A stretch of DNA of 64,000 nt from Candidatus Kryptonium sp. (GCA_025060635.1 JANXBN010000002.1:124001-188000), one strand, 5' to 3'; counted from the first letter of the stretch, positions 53,651 through 63,873 are shown. Notes: generated by a model not told the origin, from the letters alone. Program-made: numbers and translations.

Positions 53651-54349
53651 ATGTATAAGGCAATTTTTCTGTTTTTAGTTTTCATCACATCTTTTGTTTT
53701 CGGTCAAAACGCAATATTAAAAGGGGTAGTTAAGTTCGTCGGCGAAGCTCCAAAACCAAGGTTAATAAGTATGAAAGCCGACAGACAATGCGATGCACTT
53801 CATAGTGGCAAGCAGCTTCCAGCAGAAGATATCGTTGTTAACCAAAATAAAACATTAAAATGGGTTTTTGTGTATGTGAAGGAGGGAGTGAAAGGAAAAT
53901 ATAATCCACCTGCGGAGCCAGTTGTTCTTGATCAACAAGGTTGCTGGTATCATCCACATGTTTTTGGAATAATGGTTGGACAAAAGCTTGAGATAAGAAA
54001 CAGCGATCCATTGCTTCATAATGTTCACGCAACACCGAAAAAGAATAAACCATTTAACATTGGACAGCCTGTAAAGGGGATGAAAAGTTATTATACTTTT
54101 ACAACTCCTGAAATTATGGTTCCTTTCAAATGTGATGTTCATCCTTGGATGAGCGCATATGCGGGTGTTCTTGATCATCCGTTTTATTCGGTTACGAATG
54201 ATAAAGGAGAATTTGAAATTAAAAATCTTCCGCCTGGAACATATATAATTGAAGCATGGCATGAGAAACTCGGGACGCAAACTCAAACAGTAACTGTGAA
54301 GGCGGGTGAAGTTAAAACGATTGAATTTACCTTTGAGAGAAAAAAATAA
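53651..54349 (+). CDS. Periplasmic cupredoxin/plastocyanin-like protein with carboxypeptidase-regulatory-like C-terminus
   Basis: A 232-residue exported protein, first gene of the cox operon. Signal peptide KAIFLFLVFITSFVFG. Type 1 copper ligands appear as His in PLLHNVHATP and Cys, His, Met in FKCDVHPWMSAY. The last 60 residues (GEFEIKNLPPGTYIIEAWHEKLG) form a carboxypeptidase-regulatory-like beta sandwich. It could deliver electrons or copper to the aa3 oxidase encoded downstream (inference from position). Close relatives are often annotated only as plastocyanin-like. Confidence 0.82.
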   Translation: MYKAIFLFLVFITSFVFGQNAILKGVVKFVGEAPKPRLISMKADRQCDALHSGKQLPAEDIVVNQNKTLKWVFVYVKEGVKGKYNPPAEPVVLDQQGCWYHPHVFGIMVGQKLEIRNSDPLLHNVHATPKKNKPFNIGQPVKGMKSYYTFTTPEIMVPFKCDVHPWMSAYAGVLDHPFYSVTNDKGEFEIKNLPPGTYIIEAWHEKLGTQTQTVTVKAGEVKTIEFTFERKK

Positions 54350-54367
54350 ACTTAAGGGTTAAAAGTC

Positions 54368-55216
54368 ATGTTTCAGCGACAAAGTAGGTTTCATGGTTTG
54401 TTGTTTATATTTTTCTTCGTTATTGGTATAATTGCGAGTATATGGGTAGTTATTAGAAACGGATGGTGGCTTCCAGAGCTTGCGTCGGATAGAGAAACGA
54501 TTGATAAAATTTTCGTAACTATATTTATCATTGCGGGTATTTTATTTATTTTGAGCGAACTGGTCCTCTCTTACTTCGTTTTTAAGTACGCTGGTGAGCC
54601 AGGGCGTAAGGCTTTTTACCTTCCAGGAAACACGAAAAAAGAAATTTTATGGTCAATACTTCCAGGAACAATCGTTGTTATAATTCTTGAGATAAGCGCT
54701 GAATTTCTCGGCGGAGCTTCTATATGGGGAAAAATTCATGGTGAAGTTCCCAAAGATGCGTTTCTTGTTGAAATAACAGGAGAACAGTTTGCGTGGAGCA
54801 TAAGATATCCAGGACCTGACGGTAAATTTGGAAAAACAGATCCAAAACTTATTTCATACGATAATCCATTAGGCATTGATATAAGCGATGAGTCAGCTAA
54901 AGATGATATAGTTTTTCCAGCAGGTCAAGGGGTTATGTATCTACCATTGAATCATCCTGTTGTCTTCCTAATAAAATCAAAAGATGTAATTCATAGCCCT
55001 TATTTGCCGAATTTTAGAGTTAAGCAGGATGCGGTTCCAGGGATGACCACAAGAACTTGGTTTATCCCGAAAAAAGAAGGTGAATTTGAACTTGCATGTG
55101 CCGAGCTATGTGGACTTGGACATTATAGAATGAAATTACCGGTTATAGTTGAACCGATGGAGAAAGTGCAAGAATGGTTAAGTCAACAAACACCGGCGGG
55201 CGACATTTATTATTAA
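54368..55216 (+). CDS. coxB: Cytochrome c oxidase subunit II
   Basis: A 282-residue subunit with two N-terminal transmembrane helices (about residues 10-30 and 55-80) and a periplasmic CuA domain. CuA ligands: His in DVIHSPYLPNF, and Cys244, Glu246, Cys248, His252, Met255 in CAELCGLGHYRM. There is no C-terminal cytochrome c domain, so electrons must come from a separate carrier; the cupredoxin upstream is a candidate. It follows that gene by 18 bases. Confidence 0.95.
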   Translation: MFQRQSRFHGLLFIFFFVIGIIASIWVVIRNGWWLPELASDRETIDKIFVTIFIIAGILFILSELVLSYFVFKYAGEPGRKAFYLPGNTKKEILWSILPGTIVVIILEISAEFLGGASIWGKIHGEVPKDAFLVEITGEQFAWSIRYPGPDGKFGKTDPKLISYDNPLGIDISDESAKDDIVFPAGQGVMYLPLNHPVVFLIKSKDVIHSPYLPNFRVKQDAVPGMTTRTWFIPKKEGEFELACAELCGLGHYRMKLPVIVEPMEKVQEWLSQQTPAGDIYY

Positions 55217-55238
55217 AAAATTAATGGAGCTCATACAG

Positions 55239-57005
55239 ATGAAGCATGAACATACTGTAGCTGAAGTCCATCATAAGGAAAATTTCATAACTAAATATAT
55301 ATTCAGCACCGATCATAAAACAATAGCAAAGCAATATCTTATCACTGGGATTGCATGGGGATTTATAGGGATGGTTTTATCATGGTTTATGAGATTACAA
55401 CTTGCTTATCCAAATCAGCCGATTCCATTTCTTGAAAAGATCCTTGGGAAATGGGCAGAAGCTGGGATTTTGAAGCCGGAGTTTTATGCTGCGCTAATAA
55501 CGATGCATGGGACGATAATGGTATTTTTCTTATTAACAGCTGGCTTAAGTGGGACATTTTCAAATTATTTAATTCCATTGCAGATAGGTGCAAGAGATAT
55601 GGCTTTCCCAGTTCTAAATATGCTTTCTTACTGGGTATTTTTCGCTGCTTCGGTTGTAATGTTGGCTTCTTTCTTTGTTCAAACAGGACCTGCTGGCGCT
55701 GGTTGGACAATGTATCCGCCATTAAGTGCTTTAAAAAATGCTATTCCTGGTTCTGATGTTGGGACGACTCTTTGGCTTGTGAGTATGGCTTTATTTATTG
55801 TTTCGTCTTTGCTTGGTGCTTTGAATTATATTACAACTACATTGAACTATAGAACTGTTGGACTGTCTATGTGGCGATTGCCTATAACGGTTTGGGGTAT
55901 GTTTATAACTGCAATTTTGGGGTTGCTTGCTTTCCCAGTTTTGCTTGCAGGCGCGATAATGTTGATTTTTGATCGTGAATTTGGGACGAGCTTTTTTGTC
56001 CCAAGTGGACTTGTTCTCGGTGGACAACCGGTTCAACATGAGGGCGGAAATCCAATTTTATGGCAACATCTTTTCTGGTTTTTAGGACATCCGGAAGTTT
56101 ACATTGTTTTGCTTCCCGCAGTTTCACTTGTTGGTGAAATCTTGGCAACAAATGCAAGAAAACCGCTTTTCGCATATAAAGTTTCAGTTGCCTCTCTGAT
56201 TGGCATTGGTGCTTTGAGCATGATCGTTTGGGGGCATCATATGTATGTAAGTGGTATGAATCCAATCCTTGGTGAAGTTTTTGTCATAACTACGCTTGCG
56301 ATATCTTTCCCAACGGCAATTCTTATATTTAATTATCTTGTGACAATATGGCGTGGAAATTTGCGGTTAACATCTGCGATGTTGTTTGCGCTTGGTTTTC
56401 TTGGTTTGTTTATTCCTGGTGCTTTGACAGGTGCTTTTCTTGCAACTGCACCTGTTGATATTCAACTTCATGATACTTATTTCGTCGTTGCTCATTTTCA
56501 TTTCACAATGGCAACAGCTGCTACATTTGGTATGTTTGCAGGGGTTTATCATTGGTTTCCTAAAATGTTTGGGCGAATGATGAATGAAAAACTTGGTAAG
56601 ATTCATTTCTGGGGCACATTTATAGGTGTGTATCTTATTTTCTTCCCGATGTTCTTCCAAGGTATAGCTGGGGTTCCGAGAAGATATTACTCATTCACTG
56701 AATATAATTTCACATCTCAATTTTTAGGCTTGAATAAATTCATTACAATTGCAGCTTTTATCGCTGGTGCAGTGCAAATTCTCTTCATTTTCAATTTCTT
56801 CTGGAGCATGTTTAAGGGTCCAAAAGCAGAAAAAAATCCGTGGAAAGCTAATACGCTTGAATGGCAAACCGATTCACCACCTCCCCACGGCAATTGGGAT
56901 GGTGAACTTCCAGTTGTTTATCGTGGACCTTATGAATATAGTCCTCCTGGCGTTGAGGAAGACTATGTGCCTCAGACAGTTCCAATTAAGGCGGATTCCA
57001 AATGA
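55239..57005 (+). CDS. ctaD: Cytochrome c oxidase subunit I (aa3 type)
   Basis: The heme-copper catalytic subunit, about 588 residues and twelve helices. Ligands: low-spin heme His in TMHGTIMVFF and VAHFHFTMA; CuB His in FLGHPEVYIVLLP (with cross-linked Tyr and the proton-channel Glu) and WGHHMYVSG; heme a3 His in HDTYFVVAHFHF. The HPEVY Glu marks an A1-type oxidase. ATG 55224 is also in frame, but ATG 55239 has GGAG nine bases upstream. A Pro-rich C-terminal tail ends the protein. Located in the cytoplasmic membrane. Confidence 0.97.
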   Translation: MKHEHTVAEVHHKENFITKYIFSTDHKTIAKQYLITGIAWGFIGMVLSWFMRLQLAYPNQPIPFLEKILGKWAEAGILKPEFYAALITMHGTIMVFFLLTAGLSGTFSNYLIPLQIGARDMAFPVLNMLSYWVFFAASVVMLASFFVQTGPAGAGWTMYPPLSALKNAIPGSDVGTTLWLVSMALFIVSSLLGALNYITTTLNYRTVGLSMWRLPITVWGMFITAILGLLAFPVLLAGAIMLIFDREFGTSFFVPSGLVLGGQPVQHEGGNPILWQHLFWFLGHPEVYIVLLPAVSLVGEILATNARKPLFAYKVSVASLIGIGALSMIVWGHHMYVSGMNPILGEVFVITTLAISFPTAILIFNYLVTIWRGNLRLTSAMLFALGFLGLFIPGALTGAFLATAPVDIQLHDTYFVVAHFHFTMATAATFGMFAGVYHWFPKMFGRMMNEKLGKIHFWGTFIGVYLIFFPMFFQGIAGVPRRYYSFTEYNFTSQFLGLNKFITIAAFIAGAVQILFIFNFFWSMFKGPKAEKNPWKANTLEWQTDSPPPHGNWDGELPVVYRGPYEYSPPGVEEDYVPQTVPIKADSK

Positions 57006-57040
57006 AATCATTTTAAAATTAAAAGTTTGAATCTTTAAAA

Positions 57041-58090
57041 ATGTATTCAAAAGCTTTACATCGCTTTTCGCTTTTAACGGCAGTGTTTACAGTATTCCTG
57101 ATCGCCGTCGGTGCTTCTGTTACAAGCACGGGTTCAGGTGATGCAGTGCCTGATTGGCCACTTTCTTATGGGACGCTTTTTCCAAGAATGGTTGGTGGGG
57201 TTTTATATGAGCATGGACATCGGCTTGTTGCTGGGACAGTCGGAATTTTAATAACAATACTTATGATCTGGTTGTTAAAGAGTAAACAACCTAAATATGT
57301 TAAAGTCCTCGGAGTTATCGCCTTCATTTCTGTGACTTTACAAGCAATACTTGGTGGATTAAGAGTTCTTATTATTTCGGATCCTGAATTACAAGATACT
57401 GCTACAAGGATACTTTCAGTTAGCCATGTTGAACCAGTTAAAATAGCTGTTGCCATCGTTCATGCAACGCTTGCTGAGATAGTTCTTTGTATGACTTTTT
57501 TAATTTCTTTGTTTACATCAAGGGCTTGGAAAAATTTTGAAATTGAACGAATAAATACGGGATTTAAGATCGCAAGATTATATACTTTGACTTTTGTTTT
57601 TGCTTTTATTCAGCTCCTTCTTGGTGCACTTGTAAGGCATACTCAATCTGGAAGCATCATTCCTGATTTTCCTCTTTCATTTGGGAAAATAATACCGCCT
57701 TTTAACGATCTTCCTTATGATCCAAACGCACCTTTCCCAATTACTTATGCTGAACTTCAATTTAAAGTTGCTATACATTTCGCTCATAGAACTTGGGCAT
57801 TTGTAGTAGCTGGAGTTGGAATTTATACATCTATCCTTGCTATAAGAAAAGGTGTTAAGATACTTGGAAATTTTGCGAGTTTATGGATTTTTTTAGTTGT
57901 TTTACAAATTTTACTCGGGGCTTTTGTCATATGGACTAAGCTTTCCGTCGTGGTTACAGTTTTGCATGTTGCAACAGGTGCAACACTTCTTGGGACGACG
58001 CTTATACTTGCTGTGCTGGGATGGAAAGGAGTAATAAGTTCCGTTGCTCTTGAACAAAGAGAGTTAATTCCCTCAAAATTGGGAGTTTAA
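57041..58090 (+). CDS. ctaA: Heme A synthase (COX15/CtaA)
   Basis: A 349-residue, eight-helix membrane enzyme that oxidises the heme O methyl group to formyl, supplying heme A to the oxidase. Conserved blocks: VGASVTSTGSGDAVPDWPLSYG, EHGHRLVAGTVG, then the second half repeat GALVRHTQSGSIIPDFPLSFGK and HFAHRTWAFVV. The four heme-ligand histidines are present. It is directly after ctaD (35 bases). Confidence 0.94.
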   Translation: MYSKALHRFSLLTAVFTVFLIAVGASVTSTGSGDAVPDWPLSYGTLFPRMVGGVLYEHGHRLVAGTVGILITILMIWLLKSKQPKYVKVLGVIAFISVTLQAILGGLRVLIISDPELQDTATRILSVSHVEPVKIAVAIVHATLAEIVLCMTFLISLFTSRAWKNFEIERINTGFKIARLYTLTFVFAFIQLLLGALVRHTQSGSIIPDFPLSFGKIIPPFNDLPYDPNAPFPITYAELQFKVAIHFAHRTWAFVVAGVGIYTSILAIRKGVKILGNFASLWIFLVVLQILLGAFVIWTKLSVVVTVLHVATGATLLGTTLILAVLGWKGVISSVALEQRELIPSKLGV

Positions 58091-58094
58091 ATTT

Positions 58095-58961
58095 ATGGTA
58101 TTCCAAAAATTTTCAAAATTTTTCAAGGATTTTCTTCTCTTGATAAAACATCGCTTGACAACGCTTGTGGTATTTACGACCGGAATGGGATATTTGATCG
58201 CAAGGAAGGGAGAGATAGATTTATTAAACTTTGTAATCACAATTCTTGGAGTTTTCCTTGTTGTCGGTTCTGCGAATGCGATGAATCAAGTTTTTGAGCA
58301 AAAAGTTGATGGAATGATGAAAAGAACTGCCGGAAGACCTTTGCCAAGTAATAGAATGAAAAAAGAAACCGCAGTTTTAATTGCAGTTTTGATGTTAATT
58401 TTCGGAGAGTATATGCTTTACAAATTTGTAAATTCTATAAGCGCAATACTTGCGTTGATTGCTTTCATAATCTATGTTTTCGCTTATACTCCGTTAAAGA
58501 GGATAACTCCGTTTTGCACATTTATCGGCGCTATTCCAGGAGCAATTCCGCCTGTTATCGGTTGGACTGCGGTAAGGGGACAAATAGAGTTAGGAGCGAT
58601 TATTTTGTTTGGGATTCAATTTATATGGCAATTTCCACATTTTTGGTCAATTGCTCTCTTGTGCAAATCTGATTATGAAAGAGCTGGCTTCAAAGTGTTG
58701 CCGTCTTCTAATGATAGAGTGACGGCAATAAATCTTGTTATTTACACATTTATGCTTTTACCTATGGGATTGATGCCAACTATAGCTGGTTTTGCGGGGA
58801 AATATGCACTTGTTATTTCAATTTTAGTAGGAAGTTTATTTTTCCTTCAAACGCTTTCGCTTTTGAGGGAAAATTCAACACGCTCTGCGAAAAAAATCAT
58901 GGTTATGGCTGAAATTTATCTTCCGTTAATTCTCGTCTTTCTTCTTATTGATAAAATTTAA
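58095..58961 (+). CDS. ctaB: Protoheme IX farnesyltransferase (heme O synthase)
   Basis: A 288-residue UbiA-superfamily prenyltransferase that adds a farnesyl group to heme B, the step before CtaA. The first Asp-rich motif appears as NAMNQVFEQKVDGMMKRTAGRPLPS and the second region as YTPLKRITPFCTFIGAIPGAIPPVIGW. About eight to nine helices. The start is four bases after the ctaA stop. Confidence 0.95.
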   Translation: MVFQKFSKFFKDFLLLIKHRLTTLVVFTTGMGYLIARKGEIDLLNFVITILGVFLVVGSANAMNQVFEQKVDGMMKRTAGRPLPSNRMKKETAVLIAVLMLIFGEYMLYKFVNSISAILALIAFIIYVFAYTPLKRITPFCTFIGAIPGAIPPVIGWTAVRGQIELGAIILFGIQFIWQFPHFWSIALLCKSDYERAGFKVLPSSNDRVTAINLVIYTFMLLPMGLMPTIAGFAGKYALVISILVGSLFFLQTLSLLRENSTRSAKKIMVMAEIYLPLILVFLLIDKI

Positions 58962-58985
58962 AAACAATTCTTGAGGCAGTGAATT

Positions 58986-59627
58986 ATGGTGAATGAAAAA
59001 AGAAGCATATCTTCAAATATAGATTCTGGAAAAATTTTTAACAACGGAGGTGCTGGGGGTGCTGGCGGGCATTCTTATTCATATGCCCTGCCAGTCAACC
59101 CTGCAAAATTTGGATTATGGTTATTTATAGCTGCGATAATTATGCTTTTTTCAGCCTTAACAAGCGCTTATATTGTAAGACATTCTGCTGGAAATTGGTT
59201 TGAATTTGAATTGCCCGTAATTTTCTGGTTTAACACTTTGATTTTGATATTAAGCAGTGTGACGATTCAAGTAAGTTATTTTAAGTTAAAAAATGGCGAT
59301 CTTGTTGGATTTAAGTCATTTTTCTTGCTTTCGGCCTTGCTTGGTGTTTCTTTTTTGATTGGACAAATAATTGGTTGGAATCAACTCGCTAAGATGGGGG
59401 TTTATGTAAGCACAAATCCATCAAGTTCGTTTTTTTATCTTTTAACGGGTGCGCATGCTGTTCATCTTGCAGGTGGGGTTATCGCTTTGATTTATGTTAT
59501 GATCAAAGCACTACTTGGTTATTATAACTCACATAACAAACTTGGTGTTGAACTTTGCATAACTTATTGGCATTTTCTTGACATTCTATGGCTCTATCTT
59601 TTCGTTTTTATAAACCTAACAACATAA
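58986..59627 (+). CDS. Cytochrome c oxidase subunit III, copy 1
   Basis: A 213-residue five-helix subunit III-like protein. The N-terminus has a polar, glycine-rich run (NNGGAGGAGGHSYSYALP) before the first helix. Family motifs: KFGLWLFIAAIIMLFSAL, GAHAVHLAGGVIALIY and the final YWHFLDILWLYLFVFI. It lies 24 bases after ctaB and 24 before a second subunit III gene. Whether both enter the same complex is not known. Confidence 0.88.
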   Translation: MVNEKRSISSNIDSGKIFNNGGAGGAGGHSYSYALPVNPAKFGLWLFIAAIIMLFSALTSAYIVRHSAGNWFEFELPVIFWFNTLILILSSVTIQVSYFKLKNGDLVGFKSFFLLSALLGVSFLIGQIIGWNQLAKMGVYVSTNPSSSFFYLLTGAHAVHLAGGVIALIYVMIKALLGYYNSHNKLGVELCITYWHFLDILWLYLFVFINLTT

Positions 59628-59651
59628 AAACAAATTGAGGAAATTGATAGA

Positions 59652-60317
59652 ATGACCCAAGAATTGATGCTTGAGCAGGAAAAAGTCCTGAAATCACCTT
59701 GGGGTGGTGGAAGATCACCTTTCGGTGTGTCAAGGGATAAATTTACTATGTGGATTTTTATACTTTCTGATGCTTTTACATTTGGAGGGTTGCTTGCTGC
59801 ATATGGTGCTTTGAGGGCAAGTTTACCAAGTTGGCCAAGTAGGATTGAAATTTTTTCCGCTTTTCCATTTACAAGTGCGAAATTACCACTTCTTTTTGTC
59901 AGCATAATGACATTTATTCTAATCTGTAGTAGTTTAACAATGGCTCTTGCTGTTGATGCAGGAAAAAGAATGGATAGAAAAGGTGTGCTTAAATATCTTT
60001 TACTTACAATAGGCGGTGGTTTATTGTTTTTAATGTGTCAGGCATACGAATGGGGACATTTGATTCATGAAGGAGCGCGTCTTACAAGTAATCCTTGGGG
60101 TGTTCCGTTGTTTTCTGCTTCTTTCTTTGTTATAACAGGATTTCATGGCTCACATGTTTTGAGTGGCGTTATCGTTTTAATTGTCATGGCAATAAGAGTT
60201 GCGAAGGGAATTTATGATAAACGAGGTTCATATGAGGGTGTTGAAGTTGCCGGACTTTATTGGCATTTCGTTGACCTTGTTTGGGTTTTCATTTTTGCGT
60301 TTTTCTATCTTCTTTAA
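59652..60317 (+). CDS. ctaE: Cytochrome c oxidase subunit III, copy 2
   Basis: A 221-residue subunit III with motifs TMWIFILSDAFTFGGLL, CQAYEWGHLIHEG (the conserved Glu), FFVITGFHGSHVLSGV and GLYWHFVDLVWVFIFA. It is more canonical than copy 1 and only distantly similar to it. Position and order (III-III-IV) match oxidase operons of Chlorobiota and Bacteroidota, in which two COX3-family genes are common. Membrane-embedded; it stabilises subunit I. Confidence 0.92.
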   Translation: MTQELMLEQEKVLKSPWGGGRSPFGVSRDKFTMWIFILSDAFTFGGLLAAYGALRASLPSWPSRIEIFSAFPFTSAKLPLLFVSIMTFILICSSLTMALAVDAGKRMDRKGVLKYLLLTIGGGLLFLMCQAYEWGHLIHEGARLTSNPWGVPLFSASFFVITGFHGSHVLSGVIVLIVMAIRVAKGIYDKRGSYEGVEVAGLYWHFVDLVWVFIFAFFYLL

Positions 60318-60338
60318 AAAATAATTTGACATTTAACT

Positions 60339-60653
60339 ATGAGTGAAACAATCCATCAATCATCTAAAAAGGTTTATTGGCGCGTTTGGTTTCAACTCTT
60401 GGCAATTACTATCGTAGAAATACTTGTAGCTTTTCTTCCAATTTCGCATTCTTTAATGGCTTTGCTCTTTACAATAATGGCGTTGATGAAAGCAGTTTTA
60501 ATTGCTGGATATTTTATGCATCTGAAGTTTGAAAAGATTGGGTTCATTTATTCAATAGTTTTGCCGTTAATTATACTTGTTGCTCTCGCGGCAGCTCTTA
60601 TACCGGATGGGAGCGTCGCTCTTTTAATGCGACTTGGGCTTGGATATTATTAA
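60339..60653 (+). CDS. Cytochrome c oxidase subunit IV (prokaryotic type)
   Basis: A 104-residue, three-helix protein of the COX4_pro/caa3-subunit IV family. Typical elements: YWRVWFQLLAITIVEILVAFL, then LLFTIMALMKAVLIAGYFMHLKFE and a last hydrophobic helix. It assists assembly or stability of the oxidase. Spaced 22 bases after subunit III. Confidence 0.88.
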   Translation: MSETIHQSSKKVYWRVWFQLLAITIVEILVAFLPISHSLMALLFTIMALMKAVLIAGYFMHLKFEKIGFIYSIVLPLIILVALAAALIPDGSVALLMRLGLGYY

Positions 60654-60671
60654 AAAAATTTTTGTTAAAAG

Positions 60672-61274
60672 ATGCCAGGAAGAAGAATCGTTATAATAAT
60701 TTTGAGCATCGCAATTGGAGTTTTTATTGCTTTGAGAATTCAAATTTGGAAAGTTTCGTCCGCTGCTACTTTACCAGTTTATGGTGAAATTCCTGAATTC
60801 AGCTTAATTGATCAAAACGGTGAAAAAATTGCTCTTGAAAGATTGAAAGGAAGTATTTGGGTTGCTGATTTTTTCTTCACGAGTTGTGCTGGGATTTGTC
60901 CAAGGATGACAGAACAAATGAGCAGAGTTCAAGAAGCATTTAAAGATAATCCTAAAATCAAACTTGTTTCATTTACAGTAGATCCTGAAAGAGATTCCGT
61001 TTGGGTCCTCTCGGAGTATGCAAAGGGTTGGGGAGCGATTAACGGTAAGTGGTTTTTCGTTACCGGGGAGAAAAAGAAAATTTACGAGCTTGCAAGACAA
61101 GGTTTCAAACTTCCAGTTGAAGAAGGAGATGGTGGACCGGAGGATTTCATACATAGTGATAAATTTGTCCTTGTGGATTCAAAAGGCAGAATAAGAGGTT
61201 ACTATTCCGGGATAGAAGCCGAGGATGTAGATAGATTAATTAAAGATGTAAAATTAATTTTGCGTGAAAAATGA
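60672..61274 (+). CDS. SCO1/SenC copper chaperone
   Basis: A 200-residue thioredoxin-like protein with an N-terminal membrane anchor (VIIILSIAIGVFIALRI). It delivers copper to the CuA site of subunit II. The copper-binding Cys-x3-Cys is FFFTSCAGICPRMT and the distal histidine is in DFIHSDKFVLVD. It overlaps the next gene by four bases (ATGA). Periplasmic face of the cytoplasmic membrane. Confidence 0.94.
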   Translation: MPGRRIVIIILSIAIGVFIALRIQIWKVSSAATLPVYGEIPEFSLIDQNGEKIALERLKGSIWVADFFFTSCAGICPRMTEQMSRVQEAFKDNPKIKLVSFTVDPERDSVWVLSEYAKGWGAINGKWFFVTGEKKKIYELARQGFKLPVEEGDGGPEDFIHSDKFVLVDSKGRIRGYYSGIEAEDVDRLIKDVKLILREK

Positions 61275-61687
61275 TCAAGTTTTTGCCGACATTAAATGCA
61301 TTTTTAAATATGTTAAGTTTTTTGTTCCTTTTGCTTGGATTTTTTAGCATAAAGAAAAAAGATGTGGCAAAACACAAGAAATTTATGCTTTCTGCATTTG
61401 TTTCGTCAGCGCTTTTTCTAATCAGTTATCTTATTTACCACTATAGCGCTGGGATAACGCGCTTTCAGGGGCAGGGTTTCTGGCGATTTGTCTATTTTTC
61501 TATTTTATCGTCCCATACTTTTCTGGCGATATTTGTTCTTCCATTGGCTATAATTACGCTGATTTTTGCTTTGATGAAGAAGTTTGATAAACATCCTAAA
61601 GTTGCAAGATTGACTTTGCCTATATGGATGTATGTTTCAGTAACAGGAGTTTTAATTTATCTGATGCTTTACCATATTTTCAAATAA
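61271..61687 (+). CDS. DUF420 membrane protein (CtaM-like)
   Basis: A 138-residue protein with four helices. It carries the DUF420 pattern: LPTLNAFLNMLSFLFLLLGFFSIKKKD, then KHKKFMLSAFVSSALFLISYLIYHY, HTFLAIFVLPLAIITL and the KHPKVARLTLPIWMYVSVTGVLIY ending. DUF420/CtaM proteins are needed for oxidase assembly in Firmicutes; the position after sco supports the same role here. The exact function is not fixed. Confidence 0.88.
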   Translation: MIKFLPTLNAFLNMLSFLFLLLGFFSIKKKDVAKHKKFMLSAFVSSALFLISYLIYHYSAGITRFQGQGFWRFVYFSILSSHTFLAIFVLPLAIITLIFALMKKFDKHPKVARLTLPIWMYVSVTGVLIYLMLYHIFK

Positions 61688-61694
61688 AATCACA

Positions 61695-61955
61695 ATGCGA
61701 GAGATGAAGCGAGCAATTTTAATTTTTGTAGCGATAATTGTAATAAATCTTCTCTTGCCTTTTGAATATGTTTATTCACAATGTGCAATGTGTAAGCAAA
61801 ATGTCACAAGTTCAGATGAAGGAATGAAACTTGCAAGTGGTTTAAATGATGGCATAGTTTATTTGCTCGTTGTCCCATATCTTATTTTTGCAGGATTTGC
61901 TATTGCAATTTATGTTTCTTCAAAAAGGAAGAAAAAGACATTTTATCTTAACTGA
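61695..61955 (+). CDS. Small CxxC membrane protein of the cox operon
   Basis: An 86-residue protein: an N-terminal hydrophobic stretch (ILIFVAIIVINLLLPF) and signal-like YVYSQ, then CAMCKQNVTSSDEGMKLASGLNDGI with a Cys-x2-Cys pair, then a second helix (VYLLVVPYLIFAGFAIAIYV) and a basic tail. The Cys pair would sit on the periplasmic side. Small proteins of this kind are common near oxidase genes in Bacteroidota and relatives but lack a described function. A role in heme or copper handling is inferred. Confidence 0.65.
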   Translation: MREMKRAILIFVAIIVINLLLPFEYVYSQCAMCKQNVTSSDEGMKLASGLNDGIVYLLVVPYLIFAGFAIAIYVSSKRKKKTFYLN

Positions 61956-62002
61956 TTTTTCGTTCTTTCTCAAGCGGGTAAATTCTAAATAGGGAATGTT
62001 TT

Positions 62003-62031
62003 TTGAAAAAGTCGCCCAGTTTTTGTATATT
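62003..62031 (+). promoter_or_regulatory. Candidate atpD promoter
   Basis: TTGAAA (62003-62008), 17-base spacer, TATATT (62026-62031), about 102 bases upstream of the atpD ATG. It is the same -10 as the rimP and transketolase promoters. Confidence 0.5.
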
Positions 62032-62059
62032 TTAGCGAAATTGGCAAACCTTTTGAAAT

Positions 62060-62091
62060 CTCCCGAAGTAGGTTTTGATTTTACTTGGGAG
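62060..62091 (+). promoter_or_regulatory. Leader hairpin upstream of atpD
   Basis: CTCCC-g-AAGTA (62060-62070) pairs with TACTTGGGAG (62082-62091), a 10-bp stem with one bulged G and an 11-base loop. No T tract follows, so it is a 5' UTR structure, perhaps for mRNA stability, and not a terminator. Confidence 0.5.
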
Positions 62092-62129
62092 AAAGAAATG
62101 AAAAAGAAAACTAAAACAAATTAAGTTAA

Positions 62130-63542
<1,413 letters not shown>

Positions 63543-63543
63543 T

Positions 63544-63873
63544 ATGGATAAATTAATCCAAGTTGAAATTTTAACACCTGAAAATGTTATATATCGTGGT
63601 AAGGTCAAGAGCATAACACTTCCTGGAGTAATGGGTAGCTTCCAAGTTCTCTATAATCATGCTCCGTTGATAAGTATACTTGAGGTCGGTAGGGTTAAGA
63701 TAGTAGAAGAAACTGGGAACGCGCTTTATTTTGTTATTTCTAATGGATTTGCCGAAGTTAAAAATAATGTTGTATCGGTCTTTGTTGATTCAGCGGAACA
63801 AGTTGAAAAATCTAAAGTCGCTGATCTCTTAAAGGAAAAGAGAAAGGAAATTTTTAGCAAAGATGTCTTTTAA
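63544..63873 (+). CDS. atpC: F1 ATP synthase epsilon subunit
   Basis: A 109-residue protein with the N-terminal beta-sandwich (VEILTPENVIYRGKVKSITLPGVMGSFQVLYNHAPLIS) and FVISNGFAEVKNNVVSVFVDSAE. The C-terminal helical pair is short. ATG 63544 lies one base after the atpD stop; TTG 63535 in the same frame would overlap atpD. It couples rotor to catalytic head and may inhibit hydrolysis. Confidence 0.93.
   Translation: MDKLIQVEILTPENVIYRGKVKSITLPGVMGSFQVLYNHAPLISILEVGRVKIVEETGNALYFVISNGFAEVKNNVVSVFVDSAEQVEKSKVADLLKEKRKEIFSKDVF

Noticed and set aside
61996-62124. A 42-codon open frame (MFFEKVAQFLYIL...) upstream of atpD
   Set aside because: It covers the candidate atpD promoter and leader hairpin, its purine run lies only one base from the ATG, and no membrane or domain pattern supports it.
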